Below, in pieces: positions 20,901-32,836 of a DNA stretch of 64,000 nt; position 1 is the stretch's first letter, and each line of letters begins with the position of its first letter. The notes below the pieces were generated by a model. The model did not search any database and was not told where the DNA came from. It saw only the letters and a program-made list of their open reading frames with translations. The position numbers and the translations under genes were made by a program. Source of the stretch: HOT-345 sp963517005 (GTDB lineage: Bacteria > Patescibacteriota > Gracilibacteria > Absconditabacterales > Absconditicoccaceae). The DNA is taken from assembly GCA_963517005.1 (NCBI GenBank), contig CAUQDZ010000003.1, forward strand, positions 23,982-87,981. Direction: 5' to 3'.

Positions 20901-23900
20901 AAATCAGGTGGTTCTGGGAGAATCGGTAAATCAGGAATCTCGAAATCAATATTCAGATTTAGTCCTATTGCTGGTGGTTGAGGAAGGTTTGGTAGTTGTA
21001 TTAGATCAATACTCTGAGGAGCGAACCTGAAGTTTGGAAGTACGATATCAAGCCCTAAATCAAGATGCGAAAGATCGATCGTGAGGTTTGGTAGTTTGAT
21101 ATTTGGAATTGGAAGAGGATCAAGTGAGATTCCAGAGCAGAGAAAACTGAGTTTACAAGTGTACTGATCATAGGTATCTTTCGTACACTTTCCACATTTT
21201 TTCCCTCGGTTTGCTGAGAAATCAATGATCACCTGATAAGTTTTGACAATAGCGAGGATCGTAACAATTGCATCTACATATTGTGAGAATCTGGTAGCAT
21301 TGAGATCCATCCAATAATTGAGATATCCAAAGAAGTTAGTAATGACAGAACTAAGGTCAGCAATATATTTTTCTGTGATATGAATATATTCGTAGAGTTC
21401 AAGTGGGAATCTCTTGTATTTATCAAGGACTATGATATTTTCTCTGATTTGTTCTGAGATTTTATTAAAGTTTTGAGTCAGCTTTATGATTTTTTGTGCT
21501 GATTCTTGAGCAACTTTACATTCTTTGACTTTTTGTTCAAATTTAGCTTGATCTCATGAGGCTTTTGCTTTTGCTAGCTCTGATGGACAAGAGTTATAAA
21601 CTTGTTCGATTTTTGTTTTCCAAGCTTTAAGGGTTTCAGATTGGGTATCTTTCCAGATTAGAAGTGAGTTTTTGTAAGCTTCGATATCTTCACTGTAAAT
21701 TCGAGGTACCTTGATAAAAATATCCTGTGTACGTATTGAAATGATCTCAGATTCATTGAAAAGAGATTTCATCTTTGAGAAGATGTTATCTTCATTGAGG
21801 AGATTGATCTGTGCAAGAGCATCTTTTTTTGGAGAAATGCTTTTGAGTGCATTTACTCGTCAAGTTCCTTCAGATTTGAATAACCCTTTGAGTCCTTCAT
21901 TTTTATCAATGCTCTTTCCTAGCTGTTTTTCAATTTTTCTTTGTTGATTTAACTCTGCTAGTTTTCCAGGTACTCTTGCTGCTGTTTTGATTTGTGTTTG
22001 GAGCTTGTCAAAATCAGGAAGGTATAGATTAAATTCTCGGCGGAGAAGGTTGTTTTTTGTATATTCGAGTTGTTTGTCAAGAAATCCAGCGAGTAATTTC
22101 ATTACACCTCCTTCCATTCCTCATAAGATTTTATTTTTGGTAATATCAGGAGCTGAAATCTGAACTCCTCCAATGGTGTTTTCACCTTCAGAAATAATAC
22201 TTACTTCTTGGTCGATATTGATAAGTCCGAGGTCAAAGGATGATGAAGAGGCTGATTCTGGTGTTGTTAGATTGTCAGCAACTTTTTGGAGTCGGTTTTT
22301 GTTTTGAGCGGTTGTAGATTGTACAGCACGAAATGGAGTTGATCAAGGAGTAGCTGGACTTTTACAAACATTGGTTGATCAGTAGGATTTTGACCAACTA
22401 TGGAGTGGTGTATTATCACTCTCTGAGTCAGGATTTTGACTATTTTCTCATCCACATGGAATGGAGACTGAAGCTACGATACAGTTTCCTCCGAGATCTG
22501 CAAAGGGAGAAGGGATTGCTTTTCCAATGCTGTAAGGTCCACCACAGATTGCAAGTCCAAGTTGAGCTGTGAGTGTTGGCATCGCATAAATTCTAATTTG
22601 TGAGTCATATGGAAGAATCCCTCCAGGGGCTCGAAGAAATCAATCATCAGGTCCTTTGAGTCCTCGTGGAATTGGGATCGGTCAGACTGGGGTGTAAAGT
22701 GTGCCAGGGAAATGGAAGACAGGAACTCCTTTCCCGAGGGTTTGAGTGAGTGGTTCAAGAGGAATACATCCCATGATATGATATTTTCATGGTCCAAGGA
22801 ATGCTTGATTGAATGGAACAGGGAGTCCTTTACAACTTTTTCCTTTGCCTCAGAAGCTGAATCCATGACAAGCTTTGTTTGCGATGTCTGTGAGTTGGGA
22901 TTGGATGTTATCTAGTTGTCCCTCAATCTTATCGATATCGATTCCAAGTTTTCAGAGTGCAGAACCGAGAATATCAATATTACCAAGGTCAAAAGTTCAG
23001 GTTTCTTTTGCATTGTCTCGAGTGTCTTTGAGAAATTTTTTGGTTGCTATTTTTTCTCCAATGGTAGAGAGCCCTGGAATACTTTCGACTCCGTTTTCTT
23101 TAGCAGAGGCGGCTTGTTCTTTGATTTTGTCTTGATGTTTTTTCTGATCAATAGAAAGATCCTCAGCATACCTATCAGAAAGCTGTTGAAGGTTTATGGA
23201 GCTAAGATTGTAGGATTTCGCTGCATTTTTCTTGGAATTGAAAAGGATAGATTGCTGTTTGAAACATCAATCAGTTGGGGAAATCGTGATATCAGGGTAA
23301 CCATCAAGTTTTTCTCAGTCTTTTGGAGCTTGTTTTATAATGCTTGGGACTCCAGTATTTCTGGCTTTGTACTGATAGTCAAGGATATCCTCGTCCTGAA
23401 CTGCGATTTTATATGCATTTCCTTGATCTTTGTAATTAACAGTGTAGCTTCGTACTAGTTCTGAATTTGCAGAAGGTATAAAGGAAATGGCATATGGATA
23501 ATTTCCTATTTGACTATGAAACTGGTAATCTCCTCCTTTTTCAATTTTGAAGTTTTGTGGTTTACCAAGTTTATTGATGGTTAGGTTCCATGGTCATTCA
23601 ACAGTATCAAAAAAGCTGATTTCTTTTGTTGTTTTTGCTATCAGATGAACGGTGATTTTGACTTGATCACCATTGATTAGGTTTCCTCAATTGAGGTCTT
23701 GGTAGGTTTTGTATGCTTCGACTTGGTCAGAATTATCTAACTTATTTAATTGAATATAAGCTTGATCTTGTGTAGGGATACCATCGTTTTGAAGGCTTTT
23801 TTCAAAAGGACTATTGATGTATTTTTCAAAGTTGTTTAGCGTATTTCCAGCGTATTGATTTGCATTAAAATGCTTGTCAATATTCATAATGGATTTCGGA

Positions 23901-26900
23901 TCAAAATTTGAATCTGGATTTTGGATTTGTGCAAGAAGCGCAGCTGGAATTGAGTTTTGAATACTTTGATTGGTTTCTCAGGCAGATTTGTCAGTGAGCG
24001 ATTGAGCTGATGGAGAGATGAGTCCAGCTCGGCGAACGATACTTTTGTCTTTAATCTTATCGTTGGAGAGTTGAACACCGATTGTATGAACCAGATTTAT
24101 GTTGCTTTTTTGTCTCTGATGCCAGTTTGGATCACAAGAGTAAGGATCTGTCGAGAGGTAGGAATGATTATTAGCAGGGCCATTTCCATAAAAGATTTTT
24201 ATGTCTCAATGCGTGTCATATGTCACGAGATCCGAAGCTTTATCAAGATTCATATCTTCGAGGAAGAACTGAGAAACGCCAGAGAGGTATTGTGGTTGTG
24301 GATTGATCTCGTCTTTTGTGGTGTTGGTATTGAGGCAGACGAGCTGTCAATCAACAGGGAACTTTCCTCATTGATTCATATAGGCTCTGAGTTGATTTGA
24401 TGAGGTTCGGATGAGAATATCTTGATAACGATTGGCATCTAGGTCTCCTACATAGATTGCTTTGATTTGTTGTGCAGTGAGAATAAGTGTTTCGAGGTCT
24501 TTGAAAGTATGGTCTGCATATTGCTTTTGGAGTTTAATCGTTCCATCACGATACACAATAAGCAAATCTTTGAGTCCATCAGCATTATAATCGATATCGA
24601 TGACTTTGAAGATTTCGTTGTTTGGATCAGAATAAATAGGTTTTTCTAAACCTCCATTGTGATTTGTGTTGGGAATGTTGCTGTTGTTTGAAATTCTCTC
24701 CAAAAGAGGATCTCAAATATTGATCAAAAATTCTGATCCAAAAGGAACAGTCGCCTCTCCAACAGTTTTTCCAGCTGCGAAGTGAGAGATATTTTTAAAA
24801 TCTCCTCTAAAACCGATGTATTTATCAAGAGTATCACTATTTTGGATAGAGTCGTAGCCTTGATAATTTTCAGAGAGTGGGGTTGTTTTATTGAAAAGGG
24901 CACTTGCTTTGATATTTGTAGATCCTGATTGGAAGGTAGAATCAAATGTGTAGTTTGGATTATCGATTTTTGCTTGACTGAGGGTAAAGTTCATCAAAGG
25001 AAAGTGCACATCAGCAATTACTTCTCAGTTCAAGAGCATATTCCAACGATTTATTCAAAAATCTTCATCTTCTGTAAGAGTAAAAGTTAAGCCATTACTG
25101 AGTGAAGCAAGAGGAGTTCCTTGACGAGAAAAGAGTGTTTTGTCTTTGAACTGATAGTTTTCATCAAGATTTGAGATGATAAGAGGATTTCCTGAAGCAT
25201 TTTTGATGGATGCTTGGAGATTGGTAGTTTGAACGATTCTGTCCAAAGGAGATAAAATGCTGATTTCTCCGATTGTTCCTAGTGAGATTTTGATTTTTTG
25301 TCCATCGAGAGAGGAGGAAAGCGGAATATTTTCAGATTTTTGAATTTTTCCTTTTGTAAGCAAAACAAGACTTGGTTTAGCAAGTTTTTTGAGATCGATA
25401 AGTTGAGTAGTGATAGCAAGTGTCTTGTCAGATTGTGCAATGATATTTTCCGCATAAGACGAGAATTCTGACTGATATCCTCGTTGATTTCATCGGTCTG
25501 AACCGAAAAGATTGAGATACATTACATTTAATCCTTTTTGAATTGCGGTAGAAAGGAAGTTTGTTTTACTTTTGATAAAAGTATTGTCTGAGATAGTAGT
25601 TCCAGGAACGATAGCTTGAAGTTGGAGCTGAGCTGCTCATTCTGGAATGGTGGTAGAAATTTTTACTTTTCCTCAAGTGATATGGATATCTTTAGTTTTT
25701 GTTTCGTTACTGATGAGGTTGAGTCTGATGTTTTGTTCCTTTTCGAGAAGATTCCCTCGTTGATCACTGAGGTTGATCGTTCAAGCAGTAGAAGCTCAGA
25801 TAGGAACAAGAGTTTTTTCCATTTGGATTTTTATTTTTGCAAGAGGACCTGGATGAATTCTGATTTTTATTTTTTCTTCCTTGAGACCAGGTATTGAGAT
25901 AGATAGTGTTTCAGATCCTGCAGTTCCATTTGGAACAAGGTAAAGGTCAACTTGACCGTTTTTGAGGACAGGGTTACTGTTTTCAAGTAACTTTGCAGAA
26001 GATCCGTTTGAATCTAAAGTCATGAGATTGATCAGATTTTTCTCAGTTCTGACAGCAGCTCTCGTATCGAGTGAGAGTGGTTGATTGTTTTGATTTAAAA
26101 GTTTGATTTGTAGTTTTAGAGTATGGTTTTCATTTACTTTTTGATCTTTGGTATAGAGTGGAAGAGTATTGAGATGATAGTCGATTTGTTTTTGCTCTTT
26201 GTTTTGATATTGGATAGAGAGGTGAGCAGGGAGGATTTTCCCCTCAGTCTGACCAAGGATTTTGTTGGAGTCAGATTTTTTTCCTGATTTTACAGTAAAA
26301 GTTACAGTTCCTATATCTTTTGGATCTGCTCTATAAATGAGATTAGTATTGATAAAATCATTGACTTCTACTGATTTTTGAGGTATTCAACCTACAATAA
26401 ATCAACCTTTACTTGCAGTAAGTTCATAAGGAGTAAGAGATCTGGGGATTTTGTTTTTGAATTTATCTAGAGCATCCAACCTAATTAGGCTATAGACTCC
26501 AGCTGCAAATTGTCTTTTTTCTCAGATATCAATGTTAAAAGAGTTAATTTGATTTGGAGTCGCAGAAAAAGTGTAGGTCTTTTGTCCACATTCGTTATTT
26601 CCCCCACAGACTTTGATTGAAGTTTGAAATCTTCAGGATTTAGTTTTTGTGAGATCAAGTGGAATTTCTCGACCAGCTGAGGTTACAGTACCTCTTGTTG
26701 ATACTGGCGTTCCACAAGTGTCTTTTCCTTCAATGAGCAAACAATTTTCTCAGGTTGATTTGAAAGTGAGGGCAAGGTTGTAGTTTTGAGAAGCAGGGGA
26801 AGTTAAGATCAGTTTTGTTGTATTTTTTTCTCCTACCGTAAGAGCAGTAGAAGAAGGTTTAAAGCTGATTTTTTCTAGGATTGTACCAATGATTTTGTCT

Positions 26901-29900
26901 GGTCAAAATGATGGTGTCGGATTTGGGGTGCTGATGGTGATCTGATTATCAGTGCTTGGGTCCTCAGGTTTAATAAGTTTTTCCAAGAGTGAATTGTTAT
27001 CTCGAGAAAGCGAGAGTTCAAAAGGCTTTTTCTTGACTTGTTTCCATCGACATTGAAATCCTTTGAGCCAAGGAGAATTCTTTTTTGAGACATCGAAGAG
27101 GAGGAGTGTCTCGTTGTACTTAAATCAGCATTCTAACTCATCTTTTTGAGCTTGATCTGTAAGGGGCGATTCTTCATCTGAAGTGTTAGATGAAATATCG
27201 GTATTGGAATTTTGGTTGTTTGTGTTTGGAAGACTATCTTGTGTAGGGACGGTATCACTATCACTGGAATTGATATAGCCGACTTCATATCCTTTTTTTG
27301 CATGTGTTGGAAGGCTGAGTCCTGAGATATTGAGAGGATCGAGTGCTCAAGTACTATTTTGTGTTAAATAATCAGATAAAATATTACCAATTTTATGATT
27401 GATATCGAAGGCTGATTTTGTAAGCTTGAGATCTTGGAGAATCTGATCTGAATAAGCTCTAGAAGGCACTGGAGAATTGTGATATGCGAGGAGATAGGCA
27501 AGAGTTGTTAGCATTTTTTCTCCTCAGAGTGCATTGAGTAATTCATCATAAGTGAATGGTTTATAATTACGAACTCCTAGATTTGGAGCTGCAAGAGGAT
27601 CTACGCTTTTTAGTGTCTTAAATTGAATAGTCTCAATTAGAGCTTGTTGTTTTTCTTTTTCTAGGATTTTATTATATTCTTGGACTTTATTATTGAGGTA
27701 TTGTTTGATTGCAGTTTTGAATTGTCCTGGAGTTTTAAGGGTTAGTCCTTGTCCTGTTAGGTTAAATGCTTCGACTTTGAAAAGGTTTGGATAGATGAGC
27801 TTGATATCATGACCTCAAACTCCTTGAAAACTGAGGTATCTTGGTGAATCGATGGGCCTATCATAAGTTGTCGCATTGATGGATTCAATTTTTTCAGAAG
27901 GATTATTAGGGTCTGAAATAAAAGTTCATTTAAAATTTGTTTCTGCTTCATTGAGGAGTTCGATTTGCTCTTTGAGTGAGTTATTTGGAGTTTCTGTGGA
28001 AGTTTCGTTTGATGATCATTTATTATCTTCTTGACATTTTGGTGTGTTTGATAGAGGGGTTTTTATAATATTTTGTTGTTTTCCTAGAGTAGAGGCAAGA
28101 ATTTCATGATTACTTTCACAGTCAGAAATTTTGTTTGCTTTGGTGAATTCTTGATCAATTATTTGTAGTCTTATCTCTGCATTTTTTAATTCTGTTTTTA
28201 TTTCGTTGAGTTGATTTATTTCATTTTGGTTTTGTGTATTCTCATGTTTAAGGAGAGTAATTTTATTTTCGATATTTGAGATTTTTGTTGCAAGTATTGA
28301 TCTGATTTCTTTTTTTAATTTATCAAGATTTACAAATTTTGTAAAAATAGCTTCAGAAATAGGAATCTGTTTGTTGATAAAATTTTTTGAAGATGTTAAA
28401 TTTTTTAAAATTTGATCATATTGAGAAGAATGGAGTGATAATTTTGGATTTCTTTCAATTTGTCTGAATTTAATATTATCAATTGTGTTTCAAAAATTTG
28501 AGCTAAGATCTTGAGAGATAATTGTGTTATAATCGTTAAATAGTTTATTGATCCCACTAAAAAGAAGTGAAAATTCTGATTGATTATTTCATGTCATAAT
28601 TCATTTAATCTGATCTTTGGTTGTTGCATCTTGAATTATCTGTTTTAGAGATTTTAATTCTCTTTCGATTTTTGATAGTGATGAAAAGAGGACTCCAGAT
28701 GGATCTTCAGTTGGAGTTTTTAACGAAGAGTAGAGTTGCAAGTAATTGTTGTAATTTTCAGTTCCTTCTTCATATTTTTTTCTTGTTCATCCATTCAATT
28801 GATCTGCTGTTGTTGCCGTATGTTTAATGGTTGAATCTATAATTTTATATTGATAGCGAAATTCTGTATCTGTTCTAGAAAATTTAGGTTTATGAAGAAT
28901 AAATGAAGAATTAGAGAGTTTTTTAAATATTAATTCAGGTGAAAGTTTTAGCTTGAAAAAATCAACAATGTCAAATGTTATATGATTCGTAGGATCTTTT
29001 ATAGCTCCTTCTACCCATTCTGTTTTTGTAGGAGAAATATAATGATTTAATCACAAAAATGAAGTTGCAGGAGTTTCTGCATTTTTGAGAGCAAGACTTC
29101 CAGCTATATTAAAAATTGGTTTTCGAGCAGATTTTGGATCATAGTTTGTTTTTAGGTGAGGATTTTGTTCTTCCATCCCTTGAATATTTAGGGGTGTGGC
29201 ACCTCCCCAGATTCTATTTCCAAATTGCTCGAAATTTTCACAATCTTTTTGGTCTTTGTCATTAGAAGAGTTTGGATTACATTTCCCGACTCCAGCTCGT
29301 TCAACTTTTGCACAAGGGACTCGACTTCGTTTTAATCAGAATCGCCTTCTTGTACAATGATATTTAACCTCTGCATATGTTTTTTCTTTTTTGTATAGAT
29401 TGTATTCTTCTTCTGTTTTGAGGACATTGAATGCTCTATTGGCTTGCACTTGTGTAGAGAAGAGATCATAAGAGGCTCATAGATTTTTAGAACTGAGATT
29501 TGTTTGATCAGAGGTAGTTTTTGCTGGATTATTTGGATCAGAAATGATAGCAGAATAAGATCAGATTTTTTCTAAATTTCTAAACGTTCCTCTAAAAATA
29601 GAGGCTTGTTCTGCATTTTGGATGCTATTTGCATCTTGGCCAAAATAGAAAAATCTAAAAGTATCTCTAAATTCAGGGAAATACCATGATCGAAGTAAAA
29701 AACTTTTACGATAATCTTTATTGGTAAAATATTCGGTAGGAATGACCGTTTTCATAGCATATTTTTCTTTTTTGACTTTTTCATCTACGAAGTTTTCAAG
29801 TTTATCATTGAGTGATTTGATAAGTCCTTCAGTTTCTTCATTTCAGAGGAGGAGAGTATCTTTGAGTTGGAGTTTTTTGTAATGGGTATCTGCTCAAGTA

Positions 29901-30877
29901 GCACTTCGTCTATCTGAAGCTTTGATGTTATCGTTGATTGTTCTTTGATATTCTGTACTGATGGCAGAATTATAGTCTTTAATCAGACTTTCTGTTTTTT
30001 GTTTGAGAAAGGCGGTTGGTGTTTTTGTTTGTGTTTTTGCTGGGTTTGTTGGCAGTGGAGTATTATCCCCTAATTCTTTCATTGCTTGACTTAGATCTCA
30101 GATGAGCTGGTCGTTTTCTTTAGTATTGTCATCTTGAAGAGTGTTGAATAGGAGATTAGTGTAGCGATGGTAGATGAGGTCCTCAATAAAAAGATTTTTG
30201 TTTTTGTAGAGACTGTTTGCTTCTTGGAGAAAATTGTTTTGAAGTGCAATAAAATCATCATATCGGATTTTTTTATCTACAAATTGGCTTGGATTTTCAG
30301 AGTATTTTTTGAGCTTTTGGAAAAAGTTATGGTATTTGTTTGCATCGGTCTTAAAGTTGATTAATCCATGCCAAATTTCTGGTTGTCAGGAAGTTTTATT
30401 TTGGAGGAAATAGCCAGCTTCTTCATTCCAGAGGTATTTTTGCTCCAAAAAGTCGACATAAGGATATATGGATGGGAAAATATAATCTTGATATTTGAGC
30501 ACAGGAAGTGGGATTTCTCAGATCATGATAAGCCCGATAAGTTGGCTAGATACTCATTTTTCTCCGTTAAAATATAGATTTTCTAGCATTTTGGAGATTT
30601 CAGGTGCTGTGTATTCTGAAGTGTTGATTTTGAGAATAAGTGCTTTACTATTGGAATATTTCTTTTGAATATATTGTGTCGCATATCGTTTTAGATCAGA
30701 TTCAATTTGAGGGTAAATTTTTTCATCAACTAAAACAGCAACGAGATTGCTCATTGAATTTTGATTATTTTCAGCAGCAAATACTTGATTTCGTTGAATT
30801 GTTCCTGTTGCAGAGAGAATTTGTGTGAAAGTATAGATAAGAAGCACGATTAGTCAAAGTGTTTTTTTGTTAAACAT
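17972..30877 (-). CDS. giant secreted surface protein with FG-GAP-type repeats
   Basis: 4,301 residues in one frame. I checked every TTA and CTA on the + strand against this frame from 30877 to 17972 and found no internal TAA or TAG; only TGA occurs, many dozens of times. Residues 1-33 form a signal peptide (LGLIVLLIYTFTQILSATG core). Other visible parts: a coiled-coil-like stretch near 840-920 (KISNIENKITLLKHEN), Ser/Thr-rich beta-type domains around 1300-1800, calcium-binding FG-GAP-like repeats near 2095-2240 (DIDYNADGLKDLL, DLDANRYQDIL, DMNLDKASDLV) and near 3760 (DMNNDKKSDLI), a proline-rich linker near 3245-3360 (LPEPPDLPPLPSLIP), and a helical region at 3450-3680. No transmembrane anchor at the C-terminus. 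Probably an adhesin or contact protein. Confidence 0.9.
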
Positions 30878-31021
30878 TTGATGTTTTCTAAAGGTAAATG
30901 GTTTTGGTAAAAGTATAAGGGAATGAGCTAAAAAGTAAAGGTGAAATCCGAAATAATAATGACTTTTTCTTGCGATTTTATTGGGAAATTACTTAATCAT
31001 TGACAAAAGAAAAATAGACAG

Positions 31022-31038
31022 AAAAGTCAGATTTTTTT
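31022..31038. repeat. dispersed palindromic motif upstream of holB
   Basis: AAAAGTCAGATTTTTTT in the 230-base gap between the divergent giant gene and holB, 22 bases 5' of the -35 box at 31060. Confidence 0.55.
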
Positions 31039-31059
31039 CTTCTTTTTCCTTGTTTTTTT

Positions 31060-31089
31060 TTGACAAAAACTTATAAAGAAAGGTATTTT
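31060..31089 (+). promoter_or_regulatory. candidate promoter for holB-rsmA
   Basis: TTGACA, 18-base spacer, TATTTT; ATG at 31108 follows 18 bases later. The -35 is consensus, the -10 only moderate. Confidence 0.5.
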
Positions 31090-31107
31090 GATTCTTAATG
31101 AAACAAT

Positions 31108-32010
31108 ATGGTCCGATATGGTAATGAAGAAGCGAGAAATGTTATTGAGAAAATTTTGCAGCATCATCAGAAGGAAGAAAAACCTCTATTTGTTTTATTA
31201 GTAGGTGAAAAAGGGCTGGGGAAGGCTAGCTTTTTATCTGAGCTTTTGGAGAATTTTTTGTGAAATTATAAATATCAAGATTTGCTGTTGATAAAAGACT
31301 GTAGTCAAGAACTTGAAAAAACACATACTTTAGCTGTTGAAACTCCATCAGCGCAAAAAACAATTCCTTTGGCAAATGGAGGGCTTTATGAAAATAGAGG
31401 AGTAAGAGAAATCAGTTCTTGGCTTCAGCAGTCTGCTTTTAGTGGTAAAAAATGTTTGTTGATCGAAAATTTGGAAAGGATGAGTAATGCCGCTATGAAT
31501 GCTTTTCTAAAAACTTGTGAAGAACCACTTAAGCATAGGTTTATCTTTGCTACAGTATCTGATGAGTCTGCAATTTTGCCAACGATTTTTTCTAGGGCGT
31601 TACTTGTTAGATTTGCTCCGTTGTCTACTCAGCAAATGAAAGAATTTTTGTATGATAAAAGTGTTGATAAAAACTGAGATCTTATTGAACTTGTAATTAA
31701 AATGGTAAGAGGTAGAAGTTGACTTTGATTGACACTTTTGAAAAAACTTGAGTGAGATAAAGAACTTGCCGATTATTTTATTAAGGGGTTTTCAGAATTT
31801 TTGGAGCAAAAATCTCTTTATTTGAAGCTTATATATTTGAAAAAAGTTCAAGAAATAGGAATGCTTGATCTTTTTATTGACGCATTAATTGCTTATTATG
31901 TTGAGATTTGAGATGAAAAAAAGATTTTAGCTTGGATACAGGTAAAAAAGATGAAAAATCAGTCTATAAATGAAGAGAATCTTTTATGGTATGGTGTTTT
32001 GAATACTTAA
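31108..32010 (+). CDS. holB: DNA polymerase III delta' subunit
   Basis: AAA+ clamp-loader subunit that helps load the sliding clamp. 300 residues. Walker-A-like loop VGEKGLGKASF near residue 35, then VREISSWLQQSAF, CLLIENLERMSNAAMNAFLKTCEEP (the delta' sensor region, split here), and FIFATVSDESAILPTIFSRA, the hallmark of delta'/gamma proteins. The usual four-cysteine zinc module is missing, as in many reduced genomes. Six or more TGA glycines. rsmA follows after 37 bases, so the two may be co-transcribed. Start chosen at the first ATG that preserves the AAA+ N-terminus. Confidence 0.85.
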
Positions 32011-32047
32011 AAAAATAGGTGATTTTATTATTTTATTTTGTCTAGTT

Positions 32048-32836
32048 ATGTCTACTTATTTGGGGCAGAATTTTTTGAAAGACAGTGCTATGAGGAGTTA
32101 TATTGGATCTACAATAGCAAAAATGTATGAGGAAACAAGAGCGAAAGCTCTTATGGAAATAGGTCCAGGAAAATGAGCAATTACAAGGAAAATTAAAGAT
32201 ATTTCTAAGGATTTTTTTGTTGTAGAGAAGGATCTGACTATGGAATCACATTTGAGAGAAGCTGGTTTAGTGCAAAGTCAGATTGTATTTTGAGATTTTT
32301 TGGAAGTTGATGTTGCTCAAAAACTTCAAGTACTTGGAAAAGATATAGAACAAACACTTGCAGTGTGAAATTTGCCATATTATATTACTTCTCCTATTTT
32401 TAGAAAGCTATTTACAGCTTTAGAGAAGTGTTTTCTTTGATGAATTTTTATGATACAAGACGAAGTTTGACAAAAAATTATTTCCTCTGCTCAAAAGAAA
32501 TCATATTTGTGGTGGCTTTTGAATTGGTGATATGAAGTGAGGTATCTTAAGATGGTCCCTCCAAAGTGTTTCTCTCCTGCACCTAAAGTAAAGAGCTGTC
32601 TAGTTAAATTTATCAAAAAAGAAAGGTCTGAACCTGTTAAATTTCAGACTTTAGAACTTTTTTTGAATCTTTTTGCTCCCTATAGTAGAAAAACGCTTGG
32701 GAGAATTGCGAAAATGATAGAAAAAAAACAGGAAGGTAGAGAGATTTTTGTGATTCCTGAAAGTTTGGCTAAAAAGAGGCTAGAGGAGTTGACTTGGGAT
32801 GATATTGCACAAATTATTGGAAGATCAGATGCATAA
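32048..32836 (+). CDS. rsmA: 16S rRNA dimethyladenosine transferase
   Basis: Dimethylates two adjacent adenines near the 3' end of 16S rRNA using S-adenosylmethionine. 262 residues, usual length. Motifs: GQNFL near residue 6, SAM-binding MEIGPGKGAIT (glycine by TGA), VVEKD, and the catalytic NLPYYI with the asparagine preceded by a TGA glycine. C-terminal helices follow (FAPYSRKTLGRIAK). The coding region overlaps the 3' end of the convergent OLD-family gene by 23 bases (32814-32836). Confidence 0.92.

Noticed and set aside
22474..22866. Alternate frames of 60-130 codons inside the giant gene (also at 27757, 26875, 23884, 22267)
   Set aside because: They are out of phase by one base with the giant frame and have S/R/L-rich compositions typical of shadow frames.
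17972..30877. Reading the giant region as many small genes or a decayed pseudogene
   Set aside because: All long fragments share one phase and no TAA or TAG interrupts the frame; only TGA does, which is sense in this genome.
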